DNA of 64,000 bases, taken from assembly GCF_028736925.1 (NCBI RefSeq), contig NZ_JAQZAT010000005.1, forward strand, positions 186,001-250,000, given 5' to 3'. Shown piece after piece: positions 26,009 through 34,837 of the stretch. Position numbers and translations under genes: made by a program. A model generated the notes under the pieces. The model worked only from the letters and a program-made list of their open reading frames with translations. It did no database searches and was not told the origin of the DNA. Every line of letters starts with the position of its first letter. Within the stretch, counting starts at the first letter, position 1. This DNA is from Flavivirga sp. 57AJ16. Its GTDB lineage: Bacteria > Bacteroidota > Bacteroidia > Flavobacteriales > Flavobacteriaceae.

Positions 26009-26380
26009 ATGAAACTTATTCAGCGCATTGGTTATTATCTTGGTGGTTTTTCTATCGGATTAATAATTTTAGCTTTCTTTTTAAATGGAAAAAAAACATC
26101 TTGCAGCTATGGTCCAGATGCTAGGGTTTTAAAGAATATTAGGCTAAAAAAAATTATCTACGGTAACCATATTCAAGCTCATTTACAGCATTATAACCTA
26201 GACTCTATAGCTATAAATCATATTTTAAAAAAAGGAAGTATTGATTTTTCTAAAAGTAAAGCAAGACTAGAACCATGCGGTCTATACAATATTGTAGGTG
26301 AATTTGAAAAAAAAGAAATCATTTTAACTGTTGAAAATTGTGATAGTATAGCTACTATAACCCATTTAGAAATAGAATAG
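26009..26380 (+). CDS. Small membrane-anchored DUF4258-like protein
   Basis: 123 residues. An N-terminal membrane helix (about 7-25; IGYYLGGFSIGLIILAFFL) is followed by a soluble part with two possible disulfide cysteines (CSYGPDAR and EPCGLY) and a C-terminal ILTVENCDSIATITHLEIE strand region. The length and pattern fit flavobacterial proteins annotated as DUF4258, which I recall next to alanine dehydrogenase. The function is unknown. It follows ald by 42 bp, so the two are probably co-transcribed. Confidence 0.65.
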   Translation: MKLIQRIGYYLGGFSIGLIILAFFLNGKKTSCSYGPDARVLKNIRLKKIIYGNHIQAHLQHYNLDSIAINHILKKGSIDFSKSKARLEPCGLYNIVGEFEKKEIILTVENCDSIATITHLEIE

Positions 26381-26418
26381 TGCATGCTCACGAGAATGTT
26401 AAACCTGAGGCCCTGCAT

Positions 26419-26502
26419 GATACTGAAAATAAGTTCAGCACATGAAGTCGGATTAGCCTACCGCTCAACAAGTGTAGACTAAATAATTTTATAACTTAAT
26501 AA
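26419..26502 (+). repeat. Leader element A ahead of the first sugar transferase
   Basis: GATACTGAAAATAAGTTCAGCACATGAAGTCGG and the end GTAGACTAAATAATTTTATAACTTAATAAATG resemble the sequence before the phosphatase gene (30731-30886), which has the same two ends but about 70 bp more in the middle. The start is also a CTGAA...TTCAG hairpin. It may be a shared dispersed repeat or a shared leader of two glycan genes. Confidence 0.55.
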
Positions 26503-27096
26503 ATGCTTAAACGGAGTTTCGATGTTGTTTTTTCTATAATAGGGTTATTTATGCTGTTTCCATTTTTAATATTAATTGCCCTTTTGATTAAACTGGATTC
26601 CAAAGGACCTGTTCTTTTTGTTCAAGGACGTGTTGGCAAAAACAATATAGATTTCAATATTTTTAAGTTCCGTACCATGCGTGTGCAATCTCAAGGTAAA
26701 GGGCTCCTTACCCTAGGAAATAACGATTCCAGAATAACTAAAATGGGCTATTTTTTAAGACGCTATAAAATTGATGAATTTCCCCAGCTTATAAATATTT
26801 TAAAAGGTGATATGAGTTTTGTGGGACCAAGACCAGAATTAAGATATTATGTGAATTTTTACAGTGAGAGTGATATGGAAATCTTTACTGTTAGACCAGG
26901 TATTACAGGACTAGCATCTTTAAAATACAGAAATGAAGTAGAGCTTTTGAAAGCAGCTAAAAATCCAGAAGATTTTTTCATTAACACCATTATTCCAGAT
27001 AAATTAAAATACAACAAAGCATATATTAGAAAAAGAAATTTCTTTTTTGATTTGAAGATTATAGCTATTACGATAATTAAAGTTATCACCAAATAG
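26503..27096 (+). CDS. Initiating sugar transferase (WcaJ/PglC-type phosphoglycosyl transferase)
   Basis: 197 residues of the bacterial sugar transferase family, which moves a sugar phosphate from UDP-sugar to undecaprenyl phosphate at the inner membrane. N-terminal re-entrant helix (FDVVFSIIGLFMLFPFLILIALLI), GRVGKNNIDFNIFKFRTM, catalytic Asp-Glu in RYKIDEFPQLINILKGDMSFVGPRPE, and VRPGITGLASLKYR. It is the short, monotopic form without the extra membrane domain. Second such enzyme in the locus (see 59174). Its presence marks the start of the surface polysaccharide region. Confidence 0.9.
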   Translation: MLKRSFDVVFSIIGLFMLFPFLILIALLIKLDSKGPVLFVQGRVGKNNIDFNIFKFRTMRVQSQGKGLLTLGNNDSRITKMGYFLRRYKIDEFPQLINILKGDMSFVGPRPELRYYVNFYSESDMEIFTVRPGITGLASLKYRNEVELLKAAKNPEDFFINTIIPDKLKYNKAYIRKRNFFFDLKIIAITIIKVITK

Positions 27097-27275
27097 GTAG
27101 AGAAGCGCCGTACCTGTAATAGCTTTATAGGCTAATGGATTTTCTAAGTTAGGACCTGAACGATGTATTTCTGCTTTTTTCTGTTGTATTTGGCATAAAA
27201 TATTATTATTCATACTTTGTGCGTCACAGCAAAATATGTATTCAATCGGTATAAGCGGCAAAGCTAAATTCAAAT

Positions 27276-28346
27276 ATGAATAAATCTACTCCTAGTAATA
27301 TAGATCGATTATTAATTGATTCCGGATTATTTCCCGGTAAAAAAACATCCAAAAAACTATTAAACAATTTTAATTTTTCTAATGAGATTATCCTAATTAC
27401 GGGAGCTGCTGGTTCTATAGGAAATGAGCTTTCAAAACAATTGTTGAGATGTAGCTTTAAAAAACTTATTCTTATTGATATTGCAGAATCCCCGCTTTAT
27501 GATCTTATAAAAGATATGGAGTTTGAAGATACTAGTAAGGTTCATTTTTCGCTCCTAAACATCACAAAAAAACAATCTCTAAGACAGCTTTTTGAAACTT
27601 ACAAACCAACGCTCGTTTTTCATGCTGCTGCATACAAACATGTGCCTTTACTGGAAGATAATCCATATGAAGCCATCGAACTGAATATTTTTGGAACGAA
27701 GTTATTAGCCGACTTATCTGTAGAATATGGTACAAAAAAGTTTGTCTTTATTTCTACAGACAAAGCAGTAAACCCAATAAGCGTCATGGGAATGTCTAAA
27801 CGTATTGCAGAAAACTACCTGAATTATTTATCGATTAAATCAAAAACGCGATTTTCCATCACTCGATTTGGTAATATACTGGGTTCCAACGGGTCTGTTT
27901 TGACTCTTTTTAAAAAGCAAATAGAATCGAGTATGCCACTTACGGTTACAAATAAAAGTATGTCCCGTTATTTTATTAGTAAGAGCAAAGCCTGTACTTT
28001 AATATTACGGGTTGCTACTTTTCATAGCAAGGAAAACAATATTTTTACTTTTAATATGGGCGAATCTATTAAAATAATTGACTTAGCAGAAAGGCTGGTA
28101 TTATTATATAGCAATATTGGTAAAAAAATTGATATTAAGATGACAGAATTACGTCCAGGGGAAAAACTTCATGAGCATATCGTTTCAAAACATGAAACAT
28201 TAATACCAACCGATAACAAAAATATTCTATTAGTTAAATCGAAAAACAATTTTGAACCTAAGCAAATTGACTTTACCGAACTGGCAAATATTACGCCTAA
28301 TATACCCCATTTAGAAATTAAATCTATTTTAAAAAAATATGTTTAA
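27276..28346 (+). CDS. Soluble nucleotide-sugar 4,6-dehydratase/epimerase (CapD-like, short form)
   Basis: 356 residues of the extended SDR family, close to the catalytic half of CapD/WbpM. NAD-binding GAAGSIG near 43-49, FHAAAYKHVPLLEDNPYEAIELNIFGT, the catalytic TDK of STDKAVNPISVMGMSKRIAE, where Met replaces the usual Tyr as in UDP-GlcNAc inverting dehydratases, and RPGEKLHE near the end. It lacks the N-terminal membrane domain of the 646-residue paralog at 34838. Likely substrate UDP-GlcNAc. The 179-bp gap before it holds no supported gene. Its stop overlaps the convergent proline dehydrogenase stop. Confidence 0.85.
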   Translation: MNKSTPSNIDRLLIDSGLFPGKKTSKKLLNNFNFSNEIILITGAAGSIGNELSKQLLRCSFKKLILIDIAESPLYDLIKDMEFEDTSKVHFSLLNITKKQSLRQLFETYKPTLVFHAAAYKHVPLLEDNPYEAIELNIFGTKLLADLSVEYGTKKFVFISTDKAVNPISVMGMSKRIAENYLNYLSIKSKTRFSITRFGNILGSNGSVLTLFKKQIESSMPLTVTNKSMSRYFISKSKACTLILRVATFHSKENNIFTFNMGESIKIIDLAERLVLLYSNIGKKIDIKMTELRPGEKLHEHIVSKHETLIPTDNKNILLVKSKNNFEPKQIDFTELANITPNIPHLEIKSILKKYV

Positions 28347-29515
28347 GTTAGTGCTTTCCGACGTTTCTTTTCTTTACTTAAAAGTGATAGCTCTCTACCC
28401 GTTTGCCCAGCAACAGAAGTATTCTCTTCTGCTCTTCTAATTAAATAAGGCATCACATCCTTTACAGGGCCAAAAGGTATATATTTAGCAACATTGTAAC
28501 CTTTATCTGCCAGATTAAAACTAATATGATCGCTCATGCCATATAATTGTCCGAACCAAATACGACTATCGTTATTCTTTAAATTTTTATTGGCCATTAA
28601 TTCCATCAACAAATAAGAGCTATTCTCATTATGGGTCCCAGCAAATAAAGACATCCTATCTAAGTTGTCGATCATATAAAGTAAAGCCTTGTCGAAATTT
28701 TCGTCGGTAGCGAATTTACTTATACAGATAGGAGAAATATAGCCTTTTTCTTTGGCCCTATCATTTTCTTTTTCCATATAAGCACCACGAACCAATTTAT
28801 AACCAAGATAATAATTACCTTCATTAGCTTTTTGATGCTCGTTCTTTAAAAATGCCAATCGATCATGTCTATACATTTGCAATGTATTATATACTATGGG
28901 CTTTTCTGTATTATATTTTTGCATCATGGCCGTTACCAAATCATCTGCTGCATCTTGCATCCAACTTTCTTCAGCATCAATAAGAACTGCCACATCGTTT
29001 TCTTTAGCTTTTTTACAAACTATATCAAACCTATTTACAATATTAGCCCATTCTTCCTGTTCTTTTTGGTTTAGTGCCGTACCACTACCAACTTTTTCAT
29101 ATAAAGCTAACCTGCCAAATCCTGTTGGTTTAAAAACAGCAATTGGAATAGCCTCAATATCTTTAGCAAAATCAATAATATTAAGTATCGTATTTACAGC
29201 AGAATCAAACTCGCCTTCGCTTTCTTTTCCTTCAACAGAATAATCTAAAACCGAGCTCACACCATTTAAGAACATTTTATTTATTACCGGCAAGCAATCC
29301 TCTTCATTAACACCACCGCAAAAATGATCAAATACGGTAGAACGAATTAAGCCTTCAATGGGCAAATTAGCCTTAATAGCAAGGTTCGTAGCGGCTGTCC
29401 CTATCCTAACTAAGGGCTCAATAGATATCATTTTAAACAAAAAATAAGCGCGCTCTAATTCAGAATCACTCTTTAATGAGAATGCGATCTCTGTGTTATC
29501 AAATATTCGATTCAT
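28343..29515 (-). CDS. Proline dehydrogenase
   Basis: FAD enzyme of the PutA-type beta/alpha barrel that oxidises proline to pyrroline-5-carboxylate. 390 residues from the ATG at 29515 (MNRIFDNTEIAF); the frame extends 44 codons upstream but that part is non-native. Marks are FDHFCGGVNEEDC, VFKPTGFGR, VLIDAEESWMQ, YNTLQMYRHDRL, YKLVRGAYMEKE, AGTHNENSSYLL and the C-terminal PFGPVKDVMPYLIRRAEENTSV. It sits between glycan genes without an obvious link and has its own promoter element. Confidence 0.93.
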   Translation of the reverse strand: MNRIFDNTEIAFSLKSDSELERAYFLFKMISIEPLVRIGTAATNLAIKANLPIEGLIRSTVFDHFCGGVNEEDCLPVINKMFLNGVSSVLDYSVEGKESEGEFDSAVNTILNIIDFAKDIEAIPIAVFKPTGFGRLALYEKVGSGTALNQKEQEEWANIVNRFDIVCKKAKENDVAVLIDAEESWMQDAADDLVTAMMQKYNTEKPIVYNTLQMYRHDRLAFLKNEHQKANEGNYYLGYKLVRGAYMEKENDRAKEKGYISPICISKFATDENFDKALLYMIDNLDRMSLFAGTHNENSSYLLMELMANKNLKNNDSRIWFGQLYGMSDHISFNLADKGYNVAKYIPFGPVKDVMPYLIRRAEENTSVAGQTGRELSLLSKEKKRRKALT

Positions 29516-29534
29516 ACTCTTGCAAAAATTTGTG

Positions 29535-29542
29535 CAAATATA
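29535..29542 (-). promoter_or_regulatory. Possible -7 promoter element of proline dehydrogenase
   Basis: The minus strand reads TATATTTG, a full TAnnTTTG match, 20 bp before the ATG at 29515. This also supports the shorter start. -33 not clear. Confidence 0.42.
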
Positions 29543-29611
29543 ATTATATCTATATGTCATTTTATGTAAAATCTCCTTAATTTCACACCATTTAAAAATA
29601 ATAATTATTTT

Positions 29612-30679
29612 ATGGATTCTATTATTACAAACGAATGCGCCATTCATTTTAATGATGCTTGCTATGTTTCTTTAAATAAACACATTAAGAGCAAAAACTT
29701 TTCTAAAATTTTTATTTTAGTTGATGAAAATACACATCAGCATTGCCTTCCTTATTTTTTAGAAAAACTGGAAACCGATGTAGTCGTTGAAATTATAGAA
29801 ATTGAATCTGGAGAAATTAATAAAACAATAGATACTTGTGTTGGCATTTGGAATACACTTTCTGATTTAGATGCGGATAGAAAAAGTTTGCTTATAAATA
29901 TTGGAGGTGGCGTTATTACAGATTTAGGAGGTTTTGTTGCCTGTACTTTTAAAAGAGGTATCGCTTATATTAATGTTCCTACTACCCTATTATCTATGGT
30001 CGATGCATCGGTTGGTGGAAAAACAGGAGTCGATCTAGGACATTTAAAAAATCAAATAGGGGTTATTAGCAATCCTAATCTGGTACTAATAGACTCTAAG
30101 TTCCTGAACACCCTACCACAAAACCAAATGCGCTCGGGCTTGGCCGAAATGCTAAAACATGGTTTAATTAGTGATGCCATTTACTGGAATAAATTTAAGG
30201 AGTTGTCAAAATTGACTTTAAACGACCTAGACGTTTTAATTTATGAATCTGTATTGATAAAAAAGAATGTCATTGAAAAGGATCCATATGAAGATAATTT
30301 ACGTAAAACTTTAAATTTTGGTCATACACTTGGTCATGCCATAGAATCCTATTTTTTAAGCAATCCTAACAAAATAACATTGTTACATGGAGAAGCTATT
30401 ATAGTAGGAATGATTTTGGCTTGCTATATCTCTACAGAATTGGTAGGGTTCCCTAAGCAAATGACTTTAGATATTAAGAGCTTATTCATTAATTATTATG
30501 GCAAGGTTAAAATCAATGAAGATGAATATCCTGCTATCATTGAATTGCTTAAATATGACAAAAAGAACAATCATGGCAATATTAATTTTGTCCTTTTAGA
30601 ATCGATAGGTAATCCCAAAATAGATTGCTTGGTTGAAGACAGAATAATAGTAGATGCTTTTCATTTTTATGATAACTAA
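29612..30679 (+). CDS. aroB: 3-dehydroquinate synthase
   Basis: NAD- and metal-dependent second step of the shikimate pathway. 355 residues, standard. Nucleotide-binding GGGVITDLGGFVACTFKRGI, PTTLLSMVDASVGGKTGVDLGHLKNQIG, SGLAEMLKHGLI, and the metal ligands in KTLNFGHTLGHAIES and LLHGEAI are all present. Divergent from proline dehydrogenase with 96 bp between starts. Confidence 0.96.
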   Translation: MDSIITNECAIHFNDACYVSLNKHIKSKNFSKIFILVDENTHQHCLPYFLEKLETDVVVEIIEIESGEINKTIDTCVGIWNTLSDLDADRKSLLINIGGGVITDLGGFVACTFKRGIAYINVPTTLLSMVDASVGGKTGVDLGHLKNQIGVISNPNLVLIDSKFLNTLPQNQMRSGLAEMLKHGLISDAIYWNKFKELSKLTLNDLDVLIYESVLIKKNVIEKDPYEDNLRKTLNFGHTLGHAIESYFLSNPNKITLLHGEAIIVGMILACYISTELVGFPKQMTLDIKSLFINYYGKVKINEDEYPAIIELLKYDKKNNHGNINFVLLESIGNPKIDCLVEDRIIVDAFHFYDN

Positions 30680-30730
30680 TAAACTTACCTCGAAGTAAGG
30701 TTTAAGGTATAAAATCCAAAGATCCCGCTA

Positions 30731-30886
30731 GATACTAAAACATGTTCAGCACACGAAATGGGATGAGCCTGCTCCAGCTAAGATGTGTTCAACTATCAAT
30801 TTTGAATATATGGTTTCGCTATTTTTCAAAATTAAGTTTTCCTGCCATGCAATGTGCGTGGACTAATATAATTTATAACTTTATAA
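30731..30886 (+). repeat. Leader element B ahead of the phosphatase gene
   Basis: GATACTAAAACATGTTCAGCACACGAAATGGGATGAGCCT and the end GTGGACTAATATAATTTATAACTTTATAAATG parallel leader A before 26503. The extra middle part holds an AATTTTGAA...TTCAAAATT inverted repeat (about 30801-30835). The region between aroB and the phosphatase has no supported gene. Confidence 0.5.
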
Positions 30887-31633
30887 ATGTTTCACTTTTT
30901 TTCTAAAAAACTATTCTTAAAAGATTTACTGGAAGATTTTGTAGATATTCATAATCACATTCTTCCTGGTATTGATGATGGTGCAAAAAATATAGAAGAC
31001 TCTTTGCGTTTAATAAAAAAAATGAAAGCATTGGGGATAAAACAGTTTATACCTACGCCTCATGTTATGCAGGATTTTTATCCCAATACAGATGAAACTA
31101 TTGGAGATGCCTATCAAGTTTTATTGGGTGCTTTGGATTCAAAATTACTTGCCAGCATTACATTGAATCCAGCTGCAGAATATATGATGGACAGTCATTT
31201 TGAAAGCTTGTTGGAAAGTAGAAATTTATTTACTTTAAAAAAAAATTATGTGTTGGTTGAAATGTCATATTTTCAGGCTCCAATAAATTTAGAGGACATT
31301 ATTTTTAAAATTAAAACGCAAGGATATATACCTGTTTTGGCACACCCAGAGCGCTATTCCTTTTACCATAACCACCTAGAATACTACGAAAGATTAAAAC
31401 AGTTGGGCTGCATTTTTCAACTTAACTTACTTTCGTTAAGTGATCATTATGGGAAAAATGTTGAAAAAACGGCCAGTTATTTAATGAACGAAAAATTGAT
31501 TGATTTTGTTGGCACAGACATTCATAACGAGAAACATATAAGTAAGTTATCAAACTTAGTGTTAAACAAAAGAAAGCACGAAGATCTAAAAGAAATAATT
31601 AATCATACTAATCGAACCTTTTCAGTGATTTAA
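30887..31633 (+). CDS. PHP-family tyrosine-protein phosphatase (CpsB/YwqE-like)
   Basis: 248 residues. Metal-dependent PHP-domain phosphatase that removes phosphate from the tyrosine tail of Wzc-type kinases. Motifs: VDIHNHILPGIDDGAKN near 19-35, IPTPHVMQDFYPN, NPAAEYMMD, VLAHPERYSFYH and the final FVGTDIHNEKHI, which give the expected His/Asp metal ligands. It meets the Wzc kinase gene tail to tail with a 4-bp overlap, so phosphatase and kinase are next to each other but in opposite transcripts. Confidence 0.9.
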   Translation: MFHFFSKKLFLKDLLEDFVDIHNHILPGIDDGAKNIEDSLRLIKKMKALGIKQFIPTPHVMQDFYPNTDETIGDAYQVLLGALDSKLLASITLNPAAEYMMDSHFESLLESRNLFTLKKNYVLVEMSYFQAPINLEDIIFKIKTQGYIPVLAHPERYSFYHNHLEYYERLKQLGCIFQLNLLSLSDHYGKNVEKTASYLMNEKLIDFVGTDIHNEKHISKLSNLVLNKRKHEDLKEIINHTNRTFSVI

Positions 31634-34011
31634 GCTTTTCTTCTAAAAAAGCCTTTCTTTTGAGGTGCCCCATAATAACCATATTTAGCACCATATCCAA
31701 AGTTCGATTGGTTTACATCGTTCACAACTAACATCATCCCATTAAGTTTCTTTTCAACATGCAGCTCTTTAGTAAAATTCAATATGCGCTTTTCGGTATA
31801 ATCTGCTCTAGTTAAATAGATAGTATGACCAGCATATTGGCTTATCAATAATGTATCTGTAACCAGCATGGAAGGTGCTGTATCAACAATAACATAATCG
31901 TACTGTTTAGAGACAGAATCGAATAGCTCTTTCATTCTATCGTTCATTAGGAGTTCGGCTGGATTTGGCGGCACTTTTCCAGAAAGTAAAATATCAACAC
32001 TTATTCCATTAATATCGTATGTATTAATAGTTTCTCCTACTATGATAGATTTATCGACTAAGAAATCTGTAAGCCCAATCTTTGATTGCCCTTTTTCTTT
32101 TTTGTTTTTTAACGTAGAAAAAATTTGAGGATTTCTAATATCTGCACCAAGAAGTAAAACTCTTTTTCCTGTGTTTGATAGCGTAAGGGCCATGTTTAAA
32201 CTAAAAAAAGATTTTCCTTCTCCATTAATAGTCGATGTTACAAAAATGACATTATTGTAATTTTTAACTTCCCGACCTCTTTTTACGTAATCAAAATTTG
32301 TTCTTATAATTCTAAATGACTCAGATAGTATAGACCTATCATTACGCTCTACTAAAGTTTTATCACTGCCCTTAACTCTTGGAACCTCCCCTAGAACTGT
32401 TATGTTTTTAATTTCTTTCTCTAAATCTTCTTTATTATGGATCTTTGTATCCAATAAATCTCTTACATATATAATTAAAAAGGGAATTATAAGACCAAAA
32501 AATAATGCTGCAATATATGTGATTTGTTTATTGGGAGATACAGGCCCTCCAGCACCATCATAGGCTTCGTCAATTATTTTTGCACTAGGAGATGTAGCTG
32601 TTAAAGATATAGTTGCTTCTTCTCTTTTTTCTAGTAAGTATAAATAAAGAGCTTCTTTTACACCTTGTTTTCTTTCAATAGATCGTAGTTTATTTTGCTG
32701 ACCTGGTACAGAGAATATTTTAGAGTTTATTCTTTGTGATTGGCTTTCTAAACTCCCCATTTGAATTCTAAGTGATTTGCTAGAATTACTAATACTTTGC
32801 TGAAGGTTTTGTCGTATTCCTCCCAATGTTTGGTCTAATTCCACAACAACGGGGTTTTGTTCACCAGCACTTTTTAAAAGTGTTTTTCTTCTTTCAAGTA
32901 ATTCATTATACCTAGATGAAAGTTGACTAATTGCTGCGTCTCCCATACCTAGGTTAGATGGTATCGGAGCATATTTAGAAGCTGTATCTTCCAAGGATTC
33001 TTTCATGTAATTTAATTGATTCAGCTGCATTCTAGTAGCATCAATTTGCTGCTCGTTTAATGCGCTTGAACTTAAGAACTGACCGGTCTCGGAAGCGACA
33101 TCTGTTATCTTATTCCCTGTTTTAAATTTTACAATACTATCATCAACATTAACTAAATCTGAAGCTATTAATTCAACACGGTTATTGATGAAATCTGCCG
33201 TATTCTTTGATATTTCATTTTTCTTCTGAACCGTGGAAACATTATATTCATTGATCAAAGTATTTACAATATCCTTAGCTTTTTGTATAACGGGATCTTT
33301 TATACTAACTTCAATAACTTTAGATGACTTTTTCGAAGGGTGTATTGAGATTCTATTCTTAAGAGATTCAGATAAAGTTTCTAAGGGAGATATTTTTACT
33401 CTAATATTATTTCCTATATAACCTTCTAGTTTTTTATTCCTAGGAGTCACTATGATACCTCCAAAAGATGTAGGGATTGTTTCTCCAAAAGTATATTTTT
33501 TAGGAGCATCTTCTTCTTTAATTCTGAAGTTAAAATGGGTAGCGGAAAGAATTTCAGTATAAAAATTGAATCTCGTTTTATTAATAATTGAATCAGATTC
33601 AATAAAGTTTACAACTATTGGAGAATTTTTATAAAGTTCAAACTCATTAACTCTTCCTTTTATAAAATATTTAATATTTAAATGTAATCTTTTTACAATA
33701 TTCCTTAAAAAACTTCTAGATTGAATGACCTGTATTTCATCTTCAACCATAGCATCTTCTTTTTCGGAAAAAAGTGACAAGTCATTTAGTGCACCTGCAG
33801 AAGCCGATTCCCTATCGTCTAAGAGCATTATTTTAGCAGTAGCCAAATACTCAGGAGTGGTATATCTTAAATTAAGGTAAGCGATACCAAAACATATAGC
33901 ACAACTTAACACAAACCATTTCCATTGCTTAGAATATAAAGAAAGTGTTTTCTTTAGATTAAAATCTTCAGATGTATTATCAGATAAGTTTTTATTGTCA
34001 ACTAAAGCCAT
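31630..34011 (-). CDS. wzc: Polysaccharide co-polymerase with tyrosine kinase domain (Wzc)
   Basis: 793 residues. N-terminal Wzz domain with two membrane helices (about 32-50 and 505-525) around a long periplasmic coiled coil, a GNVR-like region, then a BY-kinase: Walker A in TSTINGEGKSFFSLNMALTLS, A' in VLLLGADIRNPQ, Walker B in YVIVDTAPS. The end NFGYGAKYGYYGAPQ is the tyrosine cluster that is autophosphorylated. It controls chain length and export of capsule or EPS. Last gene of the minus-strand operon aminotransferase-capD-wza-wzc; starts 8 bp after wza. Confidence 0.94.
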   Translation of the reverse strand: MALVDNKNLSDNTSEDFNLKKTLSLYSKQWKWFVLSCAICFGIAYLNLRYTTPEYLATAKIMLLDDRESASAGALNDLSLFSEKEDAMVEDEIQVIQSRSFLRNIVKRLHLNIKYFIKGRVNEFELYKNSPIVVNFIESDSIINKTRFNFYTEILSATHFNFRIKEEDAPKKYTFGETIPTSFGGIIVTPRNKKLEGYIGNNIRVKISPLETLSESLKNRISIHPSKKSSKVIEVSIKDPVIQKAKDIVNTLINEYNVSTVQKKNEISKNTADFINNRVELIASDLVNVDDSIVKFKTGNKITDVASETGQFLSSSALNEQQIDATRMQLNQLNYMKESLEDTASKYAPIPSNLGMGDAAISQLSSRYNELLERRKTLLKSAGEQNPVVVELDQTLGGIRQNLQQSISNSSKSLRIQMGSLESQSQRINSKIFSVPGQQNKLRSIERKQGVKEALYLYLLEKREEATISLTATSPSAKIIDEAYDGAGGPVSPNKQITYIAALFFGLIIPFLIIYVRDLLDTKIHNKEDLEKEIKNITVLGEVPRVKGSDKTLVERNDRSILSESFRIIRTNFDYVKRGREVKNYNNVIFVTSTINGEGKSFFSLNMALTLSNTGKRVLLLGADIRNPQIFSTLKNKKEKGQSKIGLTDFLVDKSIIVGETINTYDINGISVDILLSGKVPPNPAELLMNDRMKELFDSVSKQYDYVIVDTAPSMLVTDTLLISQYAGHTIYLTRADYTEKRILNFTKELHVEKKLNGMMLVVNDVNQSNFGYGAKYGYYGAPQKKGFFRRKA

Positions 34012-34019
34012 ACTTATTT

Positions 34020-34796
34020 CTAGTTTCGAGTAATTAATAAGAGTGTGGTAGTTATAAGAAACGATGCAACCGATATGATAGTACCAATTCTTGCATCACC
34101 AGAAGCACCGCTTATTGCCGATTTGTTCGGTTCAACATACACATAATCATTTTGTGTTAAATAATACACAGGAGAGTTAAAAACTTCTTTGTTTGTTAAA
34201 TCTATCCTTGTATAGGTTTTTGTACCGTTAAAGTCTCTAACTACCAATACATTGTCCCTTCTTCCTTTTATTGTTAAATCTCCAGCCATACCAAGTGCTT
34301 CTAAAATAGATATTCTTTCTCCTGTTACAGGATAAACACCAGGGTTACGAACTTCTCCAGCAACTGTCACTCTAAAGTTAAGAACACGAAAAATAACGAC
34401 AGGATCTTTTAGTAATTCACCTTCTGAAAATTTTTTCTTAAATAAATTTTTTGCTTCTTCAACAGTAAGTCCTACTAATTTAATTTTACCTAACACAGGA
34501 TAATCTATGTTTCCTTCAACATCAATTAAGTAATCTATTAATTCTCCTCCCTGTGAACCAGTAGATTTCATTACATTATAAGGTTGTGTAACTGTTGGAT
34601 CCAGTGTGGAAACATAAATACTTACTACATCTCCAATTTTTAGTTTAGCTTTAAAAGTATCCGTATCTACAATGGTTTCAAAACTTTTGGCATTCTGAAA
34701 ATAAACAATATCTTGCTTTGTAGCACATGAAGTTAAAAACATACTAATTATTGTGCCCGTAATTAATAGTTTTCTCTTTATAAGTAATATGCTCAT
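34020..34796 (-). CDS. wza: Polysaccharide export lipoprotein (Wza family)
   Basis: 258 residues. Lipoprotein signal with lipobox LTSC (Cys24), a Poly_export domain (about 55-145; LKIGDVVSIYVSTLDPTV, YPVLGKIKLVGLTVEEAKNLF), a SLBB domain (VTVAGEVRNPGVYPVTGERISILEALGMAGDLT) and a C-terminal hydrophobic helix (TIISVASFLITTTLLLI). The C-terminal helix fits the outer membrane anchor of Wza-like exporters. Partner of the downstream wzc. Confidence 0.93.
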   Translation of the reverse strand: MSILLIKRKLLITGTIISMFLTSCATKQDIVYFQNAKSFETIVDTDTFKAKLKIGDVVSIYVSTLDPTVTQPYNVMKSTGSQGGELIDYLIDVEGNIDYPVLGKIKLVGLTVEEAKNLFKKKFSEGELLKDPVVIFRVLNFRVTVAGEVRNPGVYPVTGERISILEALGMAGDLTIKGRRDNVLVVRDFNGTKTYTRIDLTNKEVFNSPVYYLTQNDYVYVEPNKSAISGASGDARIGTIISVASFLITTTLLLITRN

Positions 34797-34837
34797 TTCT
34801 AAATTATTTGGGGGAAAATAGTAAATTTAAATTACAA

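Noticed and set aside
27004-27273. 89-codon minus-strand frame with AEIHRSGPNLENPLAYKAI
   Set aside because: Half of it is antisense to the sugar transferase. The rest reads somewhat like a protein end and might be a gene remnant, but I cannot place it in any family.
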